From: Pleionea sp. CnH1-48
GTDB taxonomy: Bacteria > Pseudomonadota > Gammaproteobacteria > Enterobacterales > Kangiellaceae
Direction of reading: 5' to 3'
Assembly: GCF_024124665.1 (NCBI RefSeq)
Contig: NZ_JAMXSB010000017.1
Span: forward strand, 62,001-126,000
DNA: 64,000 nt
Shown: piece after piece, positions 11,387 through 19,686 of the stretch
How positions within the stretch are numbered: position 1 is the first letter of the stretch
How the letters are laid out: every line of letters begins with the position of its first letter
Position numbers and translations under genes: made by a program
The notes under the pieces: model-generated
What the model saw: only the letters and a program-made list of their open reading frames with translations
Told to the model about the DNA's origin: nothing
Databases searched by the model: none

Positions 11387-11839
11387 TTAGGCAACGGCTC
11401 CTTCGTGCTCCAGTAGCCATTGCTTGCGCTCCAGCCCACCGGCGTAACCCGTTAGTTTTCCATTGCTGCCGATCACTCGATGGCAGGGCACTATGATCGA
11501 TATTGGGTTTTTGCCGTTAGCTGCGCCAACCGCCCGTACCGCTTTGGGTCGATCTAAGGTTTTGGCTATCTGGGCATAGGTACTGGTCTCGCCACTGGGG
11601 ATCGTAAGCAGTTGAGCCCAAACCTGTTGTTGGAAATCGGTTCCCTTGAGATCCAGTGCTATGTCAAAAGTCGTGCGTTCTTGAGCAAAATACTCGCTGA
11701 GTTGTTGCTTCACTTTGGCAAATAATGGTGTCGATTTAGGCGTGTGTTTTTTGGCGTGAAAGTACAGACTACTCAAACCCTTTTCTGTCGCTGTGAGCTC
11801 GATGGTACCTATCGGTGATTCAAAGTAATCAATAAACAT
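11387..11839 (-). CDS. ogt: methylated-DNA-[protein]-cysteine S-methyltransferase
   Basis: 150 residues. Transfers the alkyl group from O6-alkylguanine in DNA to its own cysteine, in a suicide reaction. The acceptor C119 lies in the IVPCHRVIGSNG motif, preceded by the helix-turn-helix and arginine finger region (YAQIAKTLDRPKAVRAVGAA). The N-terminal ribonuclease-H-like part is short, as in Ogt/Ada C-terminal enzymes. It lies 42 bases after the Ada/AlkA gene on the same strand, so the two repair genes are probably one operon. Confidence 0.95.
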   Translation of the reverse strand: MFIDYFESPIGTIELTATEKGLSSLYFHAKKHTPKSTPLFAKVKQQLSEYFAQERTTFDIALDLKGTDFQQQVWAQLLTIPSGETSTYAQIAKTLDRPKAVRAVGAANGKNPISIIVPCHRVIGSNGKLTGYAGGLERKQWLLEHEGAVA

Positions 11840-11881
11840 TGTTGTGGATAATCCTGTGTGTAAATATTGATTAAGTAGTGT

Positions 11882-13267
11882 TTAGTCAGTGGTTAACTGA
11901 TTCCATAGCTGCATGGTTAGATAACTACCCCAGGGGGATGCTTGCTCTTCGGTGATAGCGAGCTCCTGTTGTTTTAGCGCATTTTTGACGCCCAAATCAC
12001 TCATCAGCCAAATGTCGGGATTGTTCTGCCCTCTCATTTGCGCATAGTCCAGGGTCCAGGGACCAATACCCTTGAGCGCCAGCCATTGCTCACAGTTTTC
12101 GCTCTCATCTGGGTTGTCGCTAAACCACTGGGCAAAACGACGTAATGTTTGGCGACGACTGTCGGGCATTTTCAAAAAATCCAGGGATGAGGCGGCCACC
12201 GCTTCGGGGTTAGGAAACAGGCGTCGGTCATCAGACGCTAAGGGGTCTCCAAGGTGTGTCACCAAAAGAGTCACCAATTTGTGGGCTGCTTTAACGGAAA
12301 CCTGCTGCCCTAGAATAGCTCTAACACCCGCTTCAAATAAACTCCAGATCCCAGGAAGACGAATACCTTCTATGTACTGGCCTGCGGGCAACAGTTTGCT
12401 GAGATGGGCATCGACTTGCTCAATATTGGCATCCAGATCAAACACTCTGCGTATGTTGTTAACAATGGCTTGCAGGTTGTCTGGCCGATCAATATGTAAC
12501 TCGACTTTGACCGTTGAGCGGTCTTTTTGTGGGCGGACCGTAAAATAACCCCGTGAGTCGCCATATTGTATGGTGCGTCCATAGAACTCTGCTTCACACC
12601 ATTCAAGCCCTGGAATACAGCGTCGCTGTAAAAATGCCATCATGCGTGACCAATTGAATGGGGGGCGGTAACTAAGCGTGATTTCTAGGGATTTTTCTTG
12701 AGTCGCCTTGTTCTTGCGTAAAGCCGAGGGGGCTAAGCCCAGGGTTTTTTTGAAACAGTCATTAAAGCGACGCAGGCTATTAAAGCCGCTGGCAAGGGCG
12801 ATTTGAGTGATCGGCAGTTGAGTTTGATGCAGTAATTGCTTGGCAAATAAGCACTGATAATACAAAGCGTACTGCTTGGGAGAGGCTCCCAGTTTTTTTT
12901 GAAACAACTGTCTTAAATAACGTGGTGTAATTCCGAGCTTATCTGATAATTCTTCAACTGAGTGAGTTTGTAAAATACCTTGTTGAATCAAACGTTGCGC
13001 CCGATTGAAAGTGGTGTTGGTGCCATTCCAGGCTGAGGAGTTGGGAGCGCTGTCGGGACGGCAACGCAAACAAGGTCGGTAGCCCGCATTGGCTGCCTCT
13101 ATCGCCGACTCATAATAGGTGACGTGTTCCTCTTTGGGGGAGGATGCTGGGCAGATTGGTCGGCAATAAATTTTAGTGGTTTTTACCGCAATAAAAAAAA
13201 TGCCATCAAACCGTGCATCTCTGGATAGCCGTGCCTGCCGATATTGATTATTTGTTTGTGTATTCAT
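11882..13267 (-). CDS. Ada-type regulator fused to AlkA DNA-3-methyladenine glycosylase II
   Basis: 461 residues in three parts. An Ada zinc domain at 1-80 carries the four cysteines C35, C39, C66 and C69 (KIYCRPICP, PCLRCRP), the first of which is the phosphotriester methyl acceptor in Ada. An AraC-type helix-turn-helix region spans about 85-190 (IALASGFNSLRRFNDCF). An AlkA glycosylase domain from about 200 to the end has the helix-hairpin-helix LKGIGPWTLDYAQMRG and catalytic D424 (WLMSDLGVK). It should sense methylphosphotriesters, activate repair genes and excise 3-methyladenine. The ATG at 13267 was chosen over 13306. The missing Ada methyltransferase domain is supplied by the downstream ogt gene. 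Confidence 0.94.
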   Translation of the reverse strand: MNTQTNNQYRQARLSRDARFDGIFFIAVKTTKIYCRPICPASSPKEEHVTYYESAIEAANAGYRPCLRCRPDSAPNSSAWNGTNTTFNRAQRLIQQGILQTHSVEELSDKLGITPRYLRQLFQKKLGASPKQYALYYQCLFAKQLLHQTQLPITQIALASGFNSLRRFNDCFKKTLGLAPSALRKNKATQEKSLEITLSYRPPFNWSRMMAFLQRRCIPGLEWCEAEFYGRTIQYGDSRGYFTVRPQKDRSTVKVELHIDRPDNLQAIVNNIRRVFDLDANIEQVDAHLSKLLPAGQYIEGIRLPGIWSLFEAGVRAILGQQVSVKAAHKLVTLLVTHLGDPLASDDRRLFPNPEAVAASSLDFLKMPDSRRQTLRRFAQWFSDNPDESENCEQWLALKGIGPWTLDYAQMRGQNNPDIWLMSDLGVKNALKQQELAITEEQASPWGSYLTMQLWNQLTTD

Positions 13268-13393
13268 GCTTCTATTGTAACGCCTGTTGCCAGTATCACT
13301 AGCCATAAACGGAACTTAATGCTGTCTTTACAAAACCTTCACAGGGTTTCACATAAGCTATGGGCTGATGTTGACTATAGGTAGAAGAAATCG

Positions 13394-14797
13394 ATGTTGA
13401 AGTTTCAGTTCGCTGTTTTATTAATAGGATTGTTGGTGGGTTGCTCAAACTCTCACTTGGAGATTTTTCCAGAGCTAGACGATCCAGAGTTAGTTACGAA
13501 AAAAATAGAACCTGAGCTGTTAAAAGAGGATATCGATGCACTTTATTGGGGGGTGGTAGAAAGACATCCTGATCTCATGAAATATGCGAACCAAACGAGT
13601 CTTGAACAAGAAATTAAGGCACTAAAAAATCAGCTCACACAACCGCTAACCCGAGTTGAGTTTTATCGGATTATTGGACAATTGACTCACCAGTTTAATG
13701 ATGGCCATTCACTCTTGCTTTGGCCTTATCAGGAGTACCAACAACTTATAAAGGAAGGCAATAAAGCTTTTCCTTTTACGACTTTTGTTGATAACCATGA
13801 TCAAATGTTTATAAAGCAATCTTACGTTACAGACTCCGGTCTAAAATTACCTTCGGGTGGCCAATTGCTTTCTATCAATAAGATAGATGTAGCGTCATTG
13901 TTGGAATCGATGCAAAAATATGCGGGTGGCGAATCGGCATATCTTCGAAAACAATTTATCGCCGATAGATTGGGTATCTATCTATGGGCGGTATATAGCT
14001 TTGTGAATAAGTTTGAACTGGTTTATAAATACAAGGGAGAAATCTCTAGTTTAACACTTACTAAGGATCAGACTTGGCAGCCTACCGACAGTCAAGATAT
14101 ACAAGAGGACTTTTATTTCAAAGCGCTAGGTGATGGCACGGGCTATCTTTATATTGGGCACTTTGATATTGATCCTGATTCTTTCGAAGATTTGATGGAT
14201 GACATTTTTGCTGAAATTAATAGGCAGAATATTCAATCACTCATTGTTGATGTTCGAGATAATACGGGAGGTAATACTGATACAGCAACTTATCTTACTC
14301 AGTATCTGGCGAATGATCGATTCCGTATGGTTTCTTCTATGAAAGAAAAGTTGAACTCTGATAATCGCGGCTGGTTGAATTACAGAGGAGAGATTGGCAA
14401 GTTAATTGAAAAAGAGTGGGTTGATTGGGTAGAGCCCATTGAAGATAATCGTTACCGTGGAGAGGTATATCTTTTAGTAAGTCCGATTACCTATTCGTCA
14501 GGTATTGTTTTTGCTTCAACAATGAAAGATCATGGGTTTGCTACCTTGATTGGTCAAGAGACGGGAGGTTATGCCAATCAGACAGCACAAGGTAATCTGT
14601 TTAATTTGCCTCACTCAGAATTAAGAGCTTATGTTGCTACCCGAATTCTAGTTCGGCCCAACGGATCTTTGTCGCCTGGGGGAGTTAAGCCACATTATCC
14701 GGTGTTGTCGACTCAAAAAACATTGTCAGATAATATCGATGTTGAAATAGAAAAAGCACTAGAACTTATTAATGCTAAAAATAGCAAATCCCAATGA
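13394..14797 (+). CDS. S41 family peptidase, lipoprotein
   Basis: 467 residues. The N-terminus (FAVLLIGLLVGCSNS) is a lipoprotein signal with Cys in a GLLVGC lipobox, so it is anchored in the envelope. The C-terminal half has the tail-specific-protease fold: SLIVDVRDNTGGNTDTATYL, the nucleophile region TYSSGIVFAS (Ser 368/369), then LIGQETGG. A PDZ-like segment near 150-170 (LPSGGQLLSINKIDV) is plausible. It opens an operon with a response regulator that overlaps its stop (ATGA) and a histidine kinase, which suggests a role in envelope sensing. Substrate unknown. Confidence 0.88.
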   Translation: MLKFQFAVLLIGLLVGCSNSHLEIFPELDDPELVTKKIEPELLKEDIDALYWGVVERHPDLMKYANQTSLEQEIKALKNQLTQPLTRVEFYRIIGQLTHQFNDGHSLLLWPYQEYQQLIKEGNKAFPFTTFVDNHDQMFIKQSYVTDSGLKLPSGGQLLSINKIDVASLLESMQKYAGGESAYLRKQFIADRLGIYLWAVYSFVNKFELVYKYKGEISSLTLTKDQTWQPTDSQDIQEDFYFKALGDGTGYLYIGHFDIDPDSFEDLMDDIFAEINRQNIQSLIVDVRDNTGGNTDTATYLTQYLANDRFRMVSSMKEKLNSDNRGWLNYRGEIGKLIEKEWVDWVEPIEDNRYRGEVYLLVSPITYSSGIVFASTMKDHGFATLIGQETGGYANQTAQGNLFNLPHSELRAYVATRILVRPNGSLSPGGVKPHYPVLSTQKTLSDNIDVEIEKALELINAKNSKSQ

Positions 14798-15465
14798 ATA
14801 TTCTTATTATTGAAGATAATCAGTCGATAGCAGAACAGTTGATTGATTTTTTAACCAATCAATCGTTTACTGTCGATTATGCCCATAATGGGAAGCTAGG
14901 ACTAAATTTAATTCGTGAACATCATTATGATGTGGTGATTCTGGATTTGACGCTTCCCGATATTGATGGCATTGAGCTGTGTCAAATGATTCATCAACAA
15001 AGCTCTCGTCGGATACCTATTTTGATGTTAACAGCCAGAGACAGTCTCAGTGATAAAATCATGGGATTCAATGCAGGAACGGATGACTACTTAACGAAGC
15101 CTTTTGAGTTTGAAGAAGTCGCTGTACGTTGCCTGGCTCTGTCTCGACGCCATCAGTTGCATAGTGACACACAGGTGCAGGTTGGAGACTTGATAATAGA
15201 TAGTCAAAAACGAACAGTAACCCGAGCTTCCGTCAATATTAATCTAAGTGCTACCGATTACGACATCCTTATTAAGCTTGCACAGGCGTACCCAAGAGCG
15301 CTGAGTCGTAATGAATTGATATCTTCCATCTGGGGGGACGACTGCCCTGACAGTGATGTTTTACGTTCCCATATCTATACTTTAAGAAAAGCCATCGATA
15401 AACCTTTTTCTTATGCCATGATTAAAACGATACATGGTGTCGGCTTTCGTCTGGTAGAGTCCTGA
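14794..15465 (+). CDS. OmpR/PhoB-family response regulator
   Basis: 223 residues. Receiver domain 1-115: acidic pair E7-D8, phospho-acceptor D51 (VVILDLTLPDIDG), and the conserved lysine in DDYLTKPFEFEE. The C-terminal winged helix (about 130-222) includes LSATDYDILIKLA, SRNELISSIWG and a recognition helix SHIYTLRKAID, then IKTIHGVGFRL. It binds DNA after phosphorylation by its kinase. Start overlaps the S41 gene stop (ATGA), and the kinase gene follows five bases later. Confidence 0.95.
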   Translation: MNILIIEDNQSIAEQLIDFLTNQSFTVDYAHNGKLGLNLIREHHYDVVILDLTLPDIDGIELCQMIHQQSSRRIPILMLTARDSLSDKIMGFNAGTDDYLTKPFEFEEVAVRCLALSRRHQLHSDTQVQVGDLIIDSQKRTVTRASVNINLSATDYDILIKLAQAYPRALSRNELISSIWGDDCPDSDVLRSHIYTLRKAIDKPFSYAMIKTIHGVGFRLVES

Positions 15466-15470
15466 CAACT

Positions 15471-16706
15471 ATGAGTCTGAGCATTCAACAGAGAATTATT
15501 CGCCTATTTGTTGGTTTTACCTTGTTCATTTGTTTTGCCTATAGTCTATTGTTGATGGGTTATTCTTGGATGGTTGAAGATAACGTATTTAATAGGCTGG
15601 TGGCAGAAGAAGCTGAATTTCTGGAGAGAGGTTATCGTCAGGAGGAAGAAATTAAAAGCCCTCGCTCTCCTTTTTTTAAACTCTATTCTGGTTGGAGCGA
15701 TTTGCCCGTTTCTGTTTATCAACAGCATTTAAAAGATCCTGAACAAGTCGAGTTTGAGCTTGGTAACAAGCAAACGATACATGTAAAGCCGATTCATCTG
15801 GATGGGAAAACCTGGGTGCTGGTCGCTGATGTATCTAAGTTTGAAGTGGGGAAAGTTTACCTTCCATTTGTATCAGTGAGTCTTATCGTCATTATGCTAG
15901 TGATATTGCTTGCTGCTCTAGCTCTGGCTTTTATCGTAGGAAGAAAAGCGGTATCGCCTTTAAAAATACTGACTTATAAAGTTGAGAAAAGCAAAGGAGC
16001 TGTCTTAGAAAAGGGGTTTTATAAACAGTTTCCAAGTAATGAGGTTGGTTTCTTAGCTAAAAAAATAGAAGAAAGCATTTTGCATAATCAAGAGCTTTTG
16101 CAACGAGAAGCTAATTTTACCAGGGATGTCAGCCATGAGCTAAGAACACCTATCACAATTCTAAAAAATCTACTGTCAGAAATTAAACGACACCCGAACT
16201 TATCAGAAAAGCAACGGGAACAGTATTCTCTGAGCATCTCTAACATTGAACAAACAGTACAGACTTTGCTGGCTCTGGCGAGAGAAGAGTCTGCGCAAGT
16301 CGAGGTGCTAAATATATTGCATGTTCTTGAAAATTGCATCGTCGATCATTATGGTCTTATTAATCGTGATGATTTTTTATTAGATATCCATTTGCCCGAT
16401 GATTTTATGGTTAAAGCCAATCTAAATTTGTTAAAAATCCTCTTCAATAATTTACTGTCAAATGCGCTTGAATACTCATCATCAGGTAGCCTCTCTATCT
16501 CATCAAACGGACTAGCCATCATTTTCAGCAATGAATCTGATATTAATGTCTCGGAACCTCTAGCATGTAACTCTAAGGCTGAAAGCAGCAAAGGAATCGG
16601 ACAAGGGCTTTTTTTAGTCAAGCGTATATGTGAACTGTTCGGGTGGCAGGTTTCTACTCAGAGTGAACAAAACAACTTCTGTTTGATTATTGATACTGCT
16701 GGATAG
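15471..16706 (+). CDS. membrane sensor histidine kinase
   Basis: 411 residues. TM1 at about 10-32, a periplasmic segment 33-130, TM2 at about 132-157 (FVSVSLIVIMLVILLAALAL), a HAMP-like linker, then HisKA with phospho-acceptor H222 (FTRDVSHELRTPI) and an ATPase domain with N-box NNLLSNALEYS and G2 box GIGQGLFLVKRI. The first G-box is hard to see between them, so the ATP lid is short. It should phosphorylate the upstream OmpR-type regulator. Third gene of the S41-regulator-kinase operon; its periplasmic part might monitor the S41 protease or its products. Confidence 0.93.
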   Translation: MSLSIQQRIIRLFVGFTLFICFAYSLLLMGYSWMVEDNVFNRLVAEEAEFLERGYRQEEEIKSPRSPFFKLYSGWSDLPVSVYQQHLKDPEQVEFELGNKQTIHVKPIHLDGKTWVLVADVSKFEVGKVYLPFVSVSLIVIMLVILLAALALAFIVGRKAVSPLKILTYKVEKSKGAVLEKGFYKQFPSNEVGFLAKKIEESILHNQELLQREANFTRDVSHELRTPITILKNLLSEIKRHPNLSEKQREQYSLSISNIEQTVQTLLALAREESAQVEVLNILHVLENCIVDHYGLINRDDFLLDIHLPDDFMVKANLNLLKILFNNLLSNALEYSSSGSLSISSNGLAIIFSNESDINVSEPLACNSKAESSKGIGQGLFLVKRICELFGWQVSTQSEQNNFCLIIDTAG

Positions 16707-16789
16707 TTATCGAACCACTTCATCTTCACAAAACTCAGAAGAGTGTGCTGATACATTAGTTATTAGCTATTAAATATTAGGAGATGATT

Positions 16790-17905
16790 ATGCGTGTACT
16801 TTTTATTGCTTTAAGCTTTCTTATATGGGTTCCAGTAGCTAGCGCAACACCCGAAGCCAAAAAGAAAACAGTAGCTATGTTAATTTCTAGTCATGCAAAA
16901 AATAAAGAGGATAAGCTAAGTTATGACTTGGAAGAGCTTGCTCAGGCATACCTTATCTTACATGAACATGATGTTAACATAGATATTTTGAGCCCTGAGG
17001 GGGGCTCCGTTTTTGTTAAAAATAATAAAGACCATCTAGACTATATTCAGCGGTTTAAAACAAAGACCCCAGCGCTCAAGAAACTTGCGTCAACGATATC
17101 GACAAAAAAAGCAGTATTACAAAAATATGATGCTGTTTTTGTGGTGGGTGGTGATGGGGCCATGTTTGATTTACCTTTCGACAAATATACTCAGTCATTA
17201 TTGAGCCACTTTGCTCAAGGTAATAAGCCTATTGCCGCAGTTTGCCATGGTCCTGCTGCGCTTATCAATGTCGCTCTGGAGAATGGTGAGTTTTTTATTA
17301 AGAATAAAAAAGTGAATGCCTTTACTAACCGTGAAGAAAAAGCCTTTGGAAGTGATGTTATAGATGCTCTTCCTTTTCTTTTAGAAGATAAGTTAAAACA
17401 AAGAGGAGCCGCTTTTGTCAGTAATGCACCGATGCTGCCTTATGTAGCTGTTGATGGCAATCTGATCACAGCACAAAACCCTGGCGCTGTCGGGCAGGCT
17501 ACAGAAGCCTTAATTATGAAAATGGGTGTTGCCGTTAAACCTCGAACACTTTACAAAGATGAAGCGACTCTGATGCTAGTTTCTCAAGCGAGAAAGGCTG
17601 GTTCTTATCTTATCCATCTGGCCATGCATAAAAATCCAGGAAAGTACGATACGAACTATTTAGCCTTATATGGATTTTATGCTTATGCTTTGGCACAGAC
17701 AAAAGAAGATAAGAAAACAGAGCTTGAATTAATGGAGGCCATTGCCGAATATGCTGATCACCCGGTATATATGGAAAAAATGATCGCTGCACAGTGGGAG
17801 CAGGGCGATAGAACAAAGGCTGAGAAAAATATTAAGCAACTTAAGTTAAAATTTCCCAAACATTCTGTCAGTGATAGCTTAGTTAAAATGTTAACGGATA
17901 AATAA
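16790..17905 (+). CDS. secreted DJ-1/PfpI-like protein
   Basis: 371 residues with an N-terminal signal peptide (VLFIALSFLIWVPVASA), so it is likely periplasmic. Residues 25-250 are a DJ-1/PfpI fold: KTVAMLISSHAKNKE, DAVFVVGGDGAMFDL and a nucleophile elbow AAVCHGPAALI with C152-H153. A helical C-terminal extension (about 260-370, TPR-like: YALAQTKEDKKTELELMEAI) is unusual for the family. Relatives include chaperones/glyoxalases (Hsp31) and amidotransferase-like proteins; the activity is not certain. ATG at 16790 is chosen because AGGAG lies six bases before it. It follows the two-component operon by 83 bases. Confidence 0.85.
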   Translation: MRVLFIALSFLIWVPVASATPEAKKKTVAMLISSHAKNKEDKLSYDLEELAQAYLILHEHDVNIDILSPEGGSVFVKNNKDHLDYIQRFKTKTPALKKLASTISTKKAVLQKYDAVFVVGGDGAMFDLPFDKYTQSLLSHFAQGNKPIAAVCHGPAALINVALENGEFFIKNKKVNAFTNREEKAFGSDVIDALPFLLEDKLKQRGAAFVSNAPMLPYVAVDGNLITAQNPGAVGQATEALIMKMGVAVKPRTLYKDEATLMLVSQARKAGSYLIHLAMHKNPGKYDTNYLALYGFYAYALAQTKEDKKTELELMEAIAEYADHPVYMEKMIAAQWEQGDRTKAEKNIKQLKLKFPKHSVSDSLVKMLTDK

Positions 17906-17915
17906 ACTCTTAATA

Positions 17916-17938
17916 GAGCCACTGTGATAAAGTGGCTC
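17916..17938. terminator. hairpin between DJ-1-like gene and pirin gene
   Basis: GAGCCACT, loop GTGATAA, AGTGGCTC: a perfect 8-bp stem 10 bases after the upstream stop and 20 before the convergent pirin stop. No T-run follows on either strand, so it may act on both weakly or stabilise 3' ends. Confidence 0.5.
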
Positions 17939-17957
17939 ATTGAGTTGAGTGATAAGA

Positions 17958-18812
17958 TTATGCGCTGGCTACTTTAACTAGCTCGCCATTGCGATAATCA
18001 TTAATGGCCTGGTCGATCTCTTGACGAGTATTCATAACAAAGGGGCCCCAGTGTTGCACTTTCTCGTTGAGTGGGTTGGCTGCCAATACAAGTAGCCTGG
18101 TGCCTTGATTGCCACCTTTTAAGTTTACCCTATCACCTTCATTAAGCAGTGCCAGCTGTTGACTTAACACTTCTTGCTGTTCTACTTCTACATCGCCTTC
18201 ATACACATAGATAAGCGCTGTTTTTTCTGAAGGCACTGGCAAGGTTAAGGATGCATTCGCTTCTATATGAACATCCAAATACAAAGGTTGAGTGGCATTT
18301 TTTTTGACCGCCCCGGTATAAAGCTTATCTTCCAGATCTATTTCACCTGCAATGAGCTTAATACTCGACTGACCTATCTGAACTCGTGGTATCTCTGAGG
18401 TAGGGATATCACGATAAGAAGGTGTCTGCATTTTTTCTGCTGCGGGCAAGTTAAGCCATAATTGAAACCCGCGCATTCTGCCCTCTAACTGTTGAGGCAT
18501 TTCAGAATGGATCACTCCCGAAGCTGCGGTCATCCATTGCACATCACCAGCAGACAGTTCGCCTTTGTTACCCATACTGTCTTCGTGCAACATTTTGCCA
18601 TCCAACATGTAGGTAATCGTTTCGAATCCACGATGAGGATGAGGTGGAAACCCTCCAATGTAATCACTGGCAGCATCCGAGTTGAACTCATCCATTAATA
18701 AGAAAGGATCGAGTTGGGCTACATGCCGAGGACTAAATACTCGACTGAGTTTTACACCATCGCCATCTGAGGCGGCTTTTGCATGGAATAGGGTGTTAAC
18801 GGTGCGAATCAT
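17958..18812 (-). CDS. pirin family protein
   Basis: 284 residues. Double cupin: the N-terminal cupin holds LDPFLLMDEFNSD, GGFPPHPHRGFETITYMLDG and SGVIHSEMP, with the metal-binding histidines of pirins; the second cupin is from about 170. Bacterial pirins bind Fe and some act as quercetin dioxygenases or as modulators of metabolism. ATG at 18812 follows a GAGGAAC ribosome site; upstream frame is repeat sequence. Copy E of the dispersed repeat separates it from azoR. Confidence 0.92.
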   Translation of the reverse strand: MIRTVNTLFHAKAASDGDGVKLSRVFSPRHVAQLDPFLLMDEFNSDAASDYIGGFPPHPHRGFETITYMLDGKMLHEDSMGNKGELSAGDVQWMTAASGVIHSEMPQQLEGRMRGFQLWLNLPAAEKMQTPSYRDIPTSEIPRVQIGQSSIKLIAGEIDLEDKLYTGAVKKNATQPLYLDVHIEANASLTLPVPSEKTALIYVYEGDVEVEQQEVLSQQLALLNEGDRVNLKGGNQGTRLLVLAANPLNEKVQHWGPFVMNTRQEIDQAINDYRNGELVKVASA

Positions 18813-18841
18813 TGTCAGTTCCTCCTCTAGTTGATGATATT

Positions 18842-18980
18842 TATACCCGTCGTCTTTCAAGGTGCAGCGCTGATGTTCAAGTTGCAGCGCTGCACGCACT
18901 CACCCAATCACTTAGTAAAGCTAAGCTCAGGGGATTTGCTTACTGACCGCCTACCTGCACCATGAAAGACTTTAGGTTTA
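18842..18980 (+). repeat. dispersed palindromic repeat, long form, copy E
   Basis: TATACCCGTCGTCTTTCAAG start and GAAAGACTTTAGGTTTA end, 139 bases. A partial duplication near the left arm (TTCAAGGTGCAGCGCTGATG followed by TTCAAGTTGCAGCGCTG) makes it the longest copy. Core blocks CACTCACCCAATCACTTAGT and AAAGCTAAGCTCAGGGGAT match the other long copies. Its right end supplies the stop codon of azoR. Confidence 0.85.
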
Positions 18981-19577
18981 GGCGACGAGCGCGTCTATTT
19001 GCTCTCGGGCAGAAGACAGCGCTTTGTCTTTACTCTCATCACCCATGTTGAGTCCTTCGGCATAAACAAACTCAACATCGGTAATGCCAATAAAAGCTAA
19101 AAAGTTTTTAACGAAAGGTGTTTGTGTATCAAGATCAGTACCTTGATAGAGCCCACCTCGTGCAGCCATCACATAAGCCTTTTTACCTTTGAGCAGTCCT
19201 TCTGGACCTGTTTCGGTATAGCGAAAAGTCACACCTGCGCGAGCAATATGATCGAACCAGGCTTTTAAGGTAGAAGGCACACCAAAGTTATACATGGGCA
19301 AACCGATAACCAAAATGTCGGCCTCTTGAACCTCTGCTATCTGTTGATCGCTAAAACGAACCTTCTCCTGCTGGTCTGCACTACGTTCGCTTTCTGGTGT
19401 CATCAGGGCGCCCAGGTACTCCGCATCTAAATGAGGTATCGGAGTAGACGCAAAGCTTTTGTGCTGAATGGATAAGCCTGGATGTTGCTGTCTTAAACCA
19501 TCTATGAACTCGCGAGAAAGCTGAGTAGAGACACCTTGGTCAGCGAACAGACTGGATTCGATATGGAGTAGTTTCAT
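18978..19577 (-). CDS. azoR: FMN-dependent NADH-azoreductase AzoR
   Basis: 199 residues (E. coli AcpD/AzoR 201). A flavodoxin-like quinone/azo reductase: starts KLLHIESSLFADQGVSTQLS, with FMN-contact motif PMYNFGVPSTLKAWFDHI and FRYTETGPEGLLKGKKAYVM, then AARGGLYQG. It reduces quinones and azo dyes by two electrons with NADH. The stop codon TAA lies in the end of repeat copy E. Divergent from a LysR regulator across a 109-base gap rich in TTCGA sites, which suggests control by that regulator. Confidence 0.95.
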   Translation of the reverse strand: MKLLHIESSLFADQGVSTQLSREFIDGLRQQHPGLSIQHKSFASTPIPHLDAEYLGALMTPESERSADQQEKVRFSDQQIAEVQEADILVIGLPMYNFGVPSTLKAWFDHIARAGVTFRYTETGPEGLLKGKKAYVMAARGGLYQGTDLDTQTPFVKNFLAFIGITDVEFVYAEGLNMGDESKDKALSSAREQIDALVA

Positions 19578-19624
19578 AATTTGGCCTTAGATTGTTGAAG
19601 CGTTGATAGGTATAATAGATAGAA

Positions 19625-19676
19625 AATTTCGATTTATAACCCCTGAAATTCGAACATTAGTATCGAATAATTCGAT
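19625..19676. promoter_or_regulatory. candidate LysR-type operator between azoR and its divergent regulator
   Basis: Four TTCGA/TCGAA half-sites stand in about 50 bases: AATTTCGAT, then the inverted pair ATTCGA (19648-19653) and TCGAAT (19663-19668) separated by nine bases, then ATTCGAT. Each is AT-flanked, as is common for LysR-type sites. The cluster overlaps the likely promoters of both divergent genes. Confidence 0.5.
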
Positions 19677-19686
19677 GGTATGGACG

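Noticed and set aside
12072-12548. 158-codon forward frame opposite the Ada/AlkA gene
   Set aside because: Mirror frame of a conserved gene; composition is that of a shadow.
18813-18899. N-terminal extension of the pirin gene to 18899
   Set aside because: The extension is partly repeat sequence, and the ATG at 18812 has a clear GAGGAAC ribosome site.
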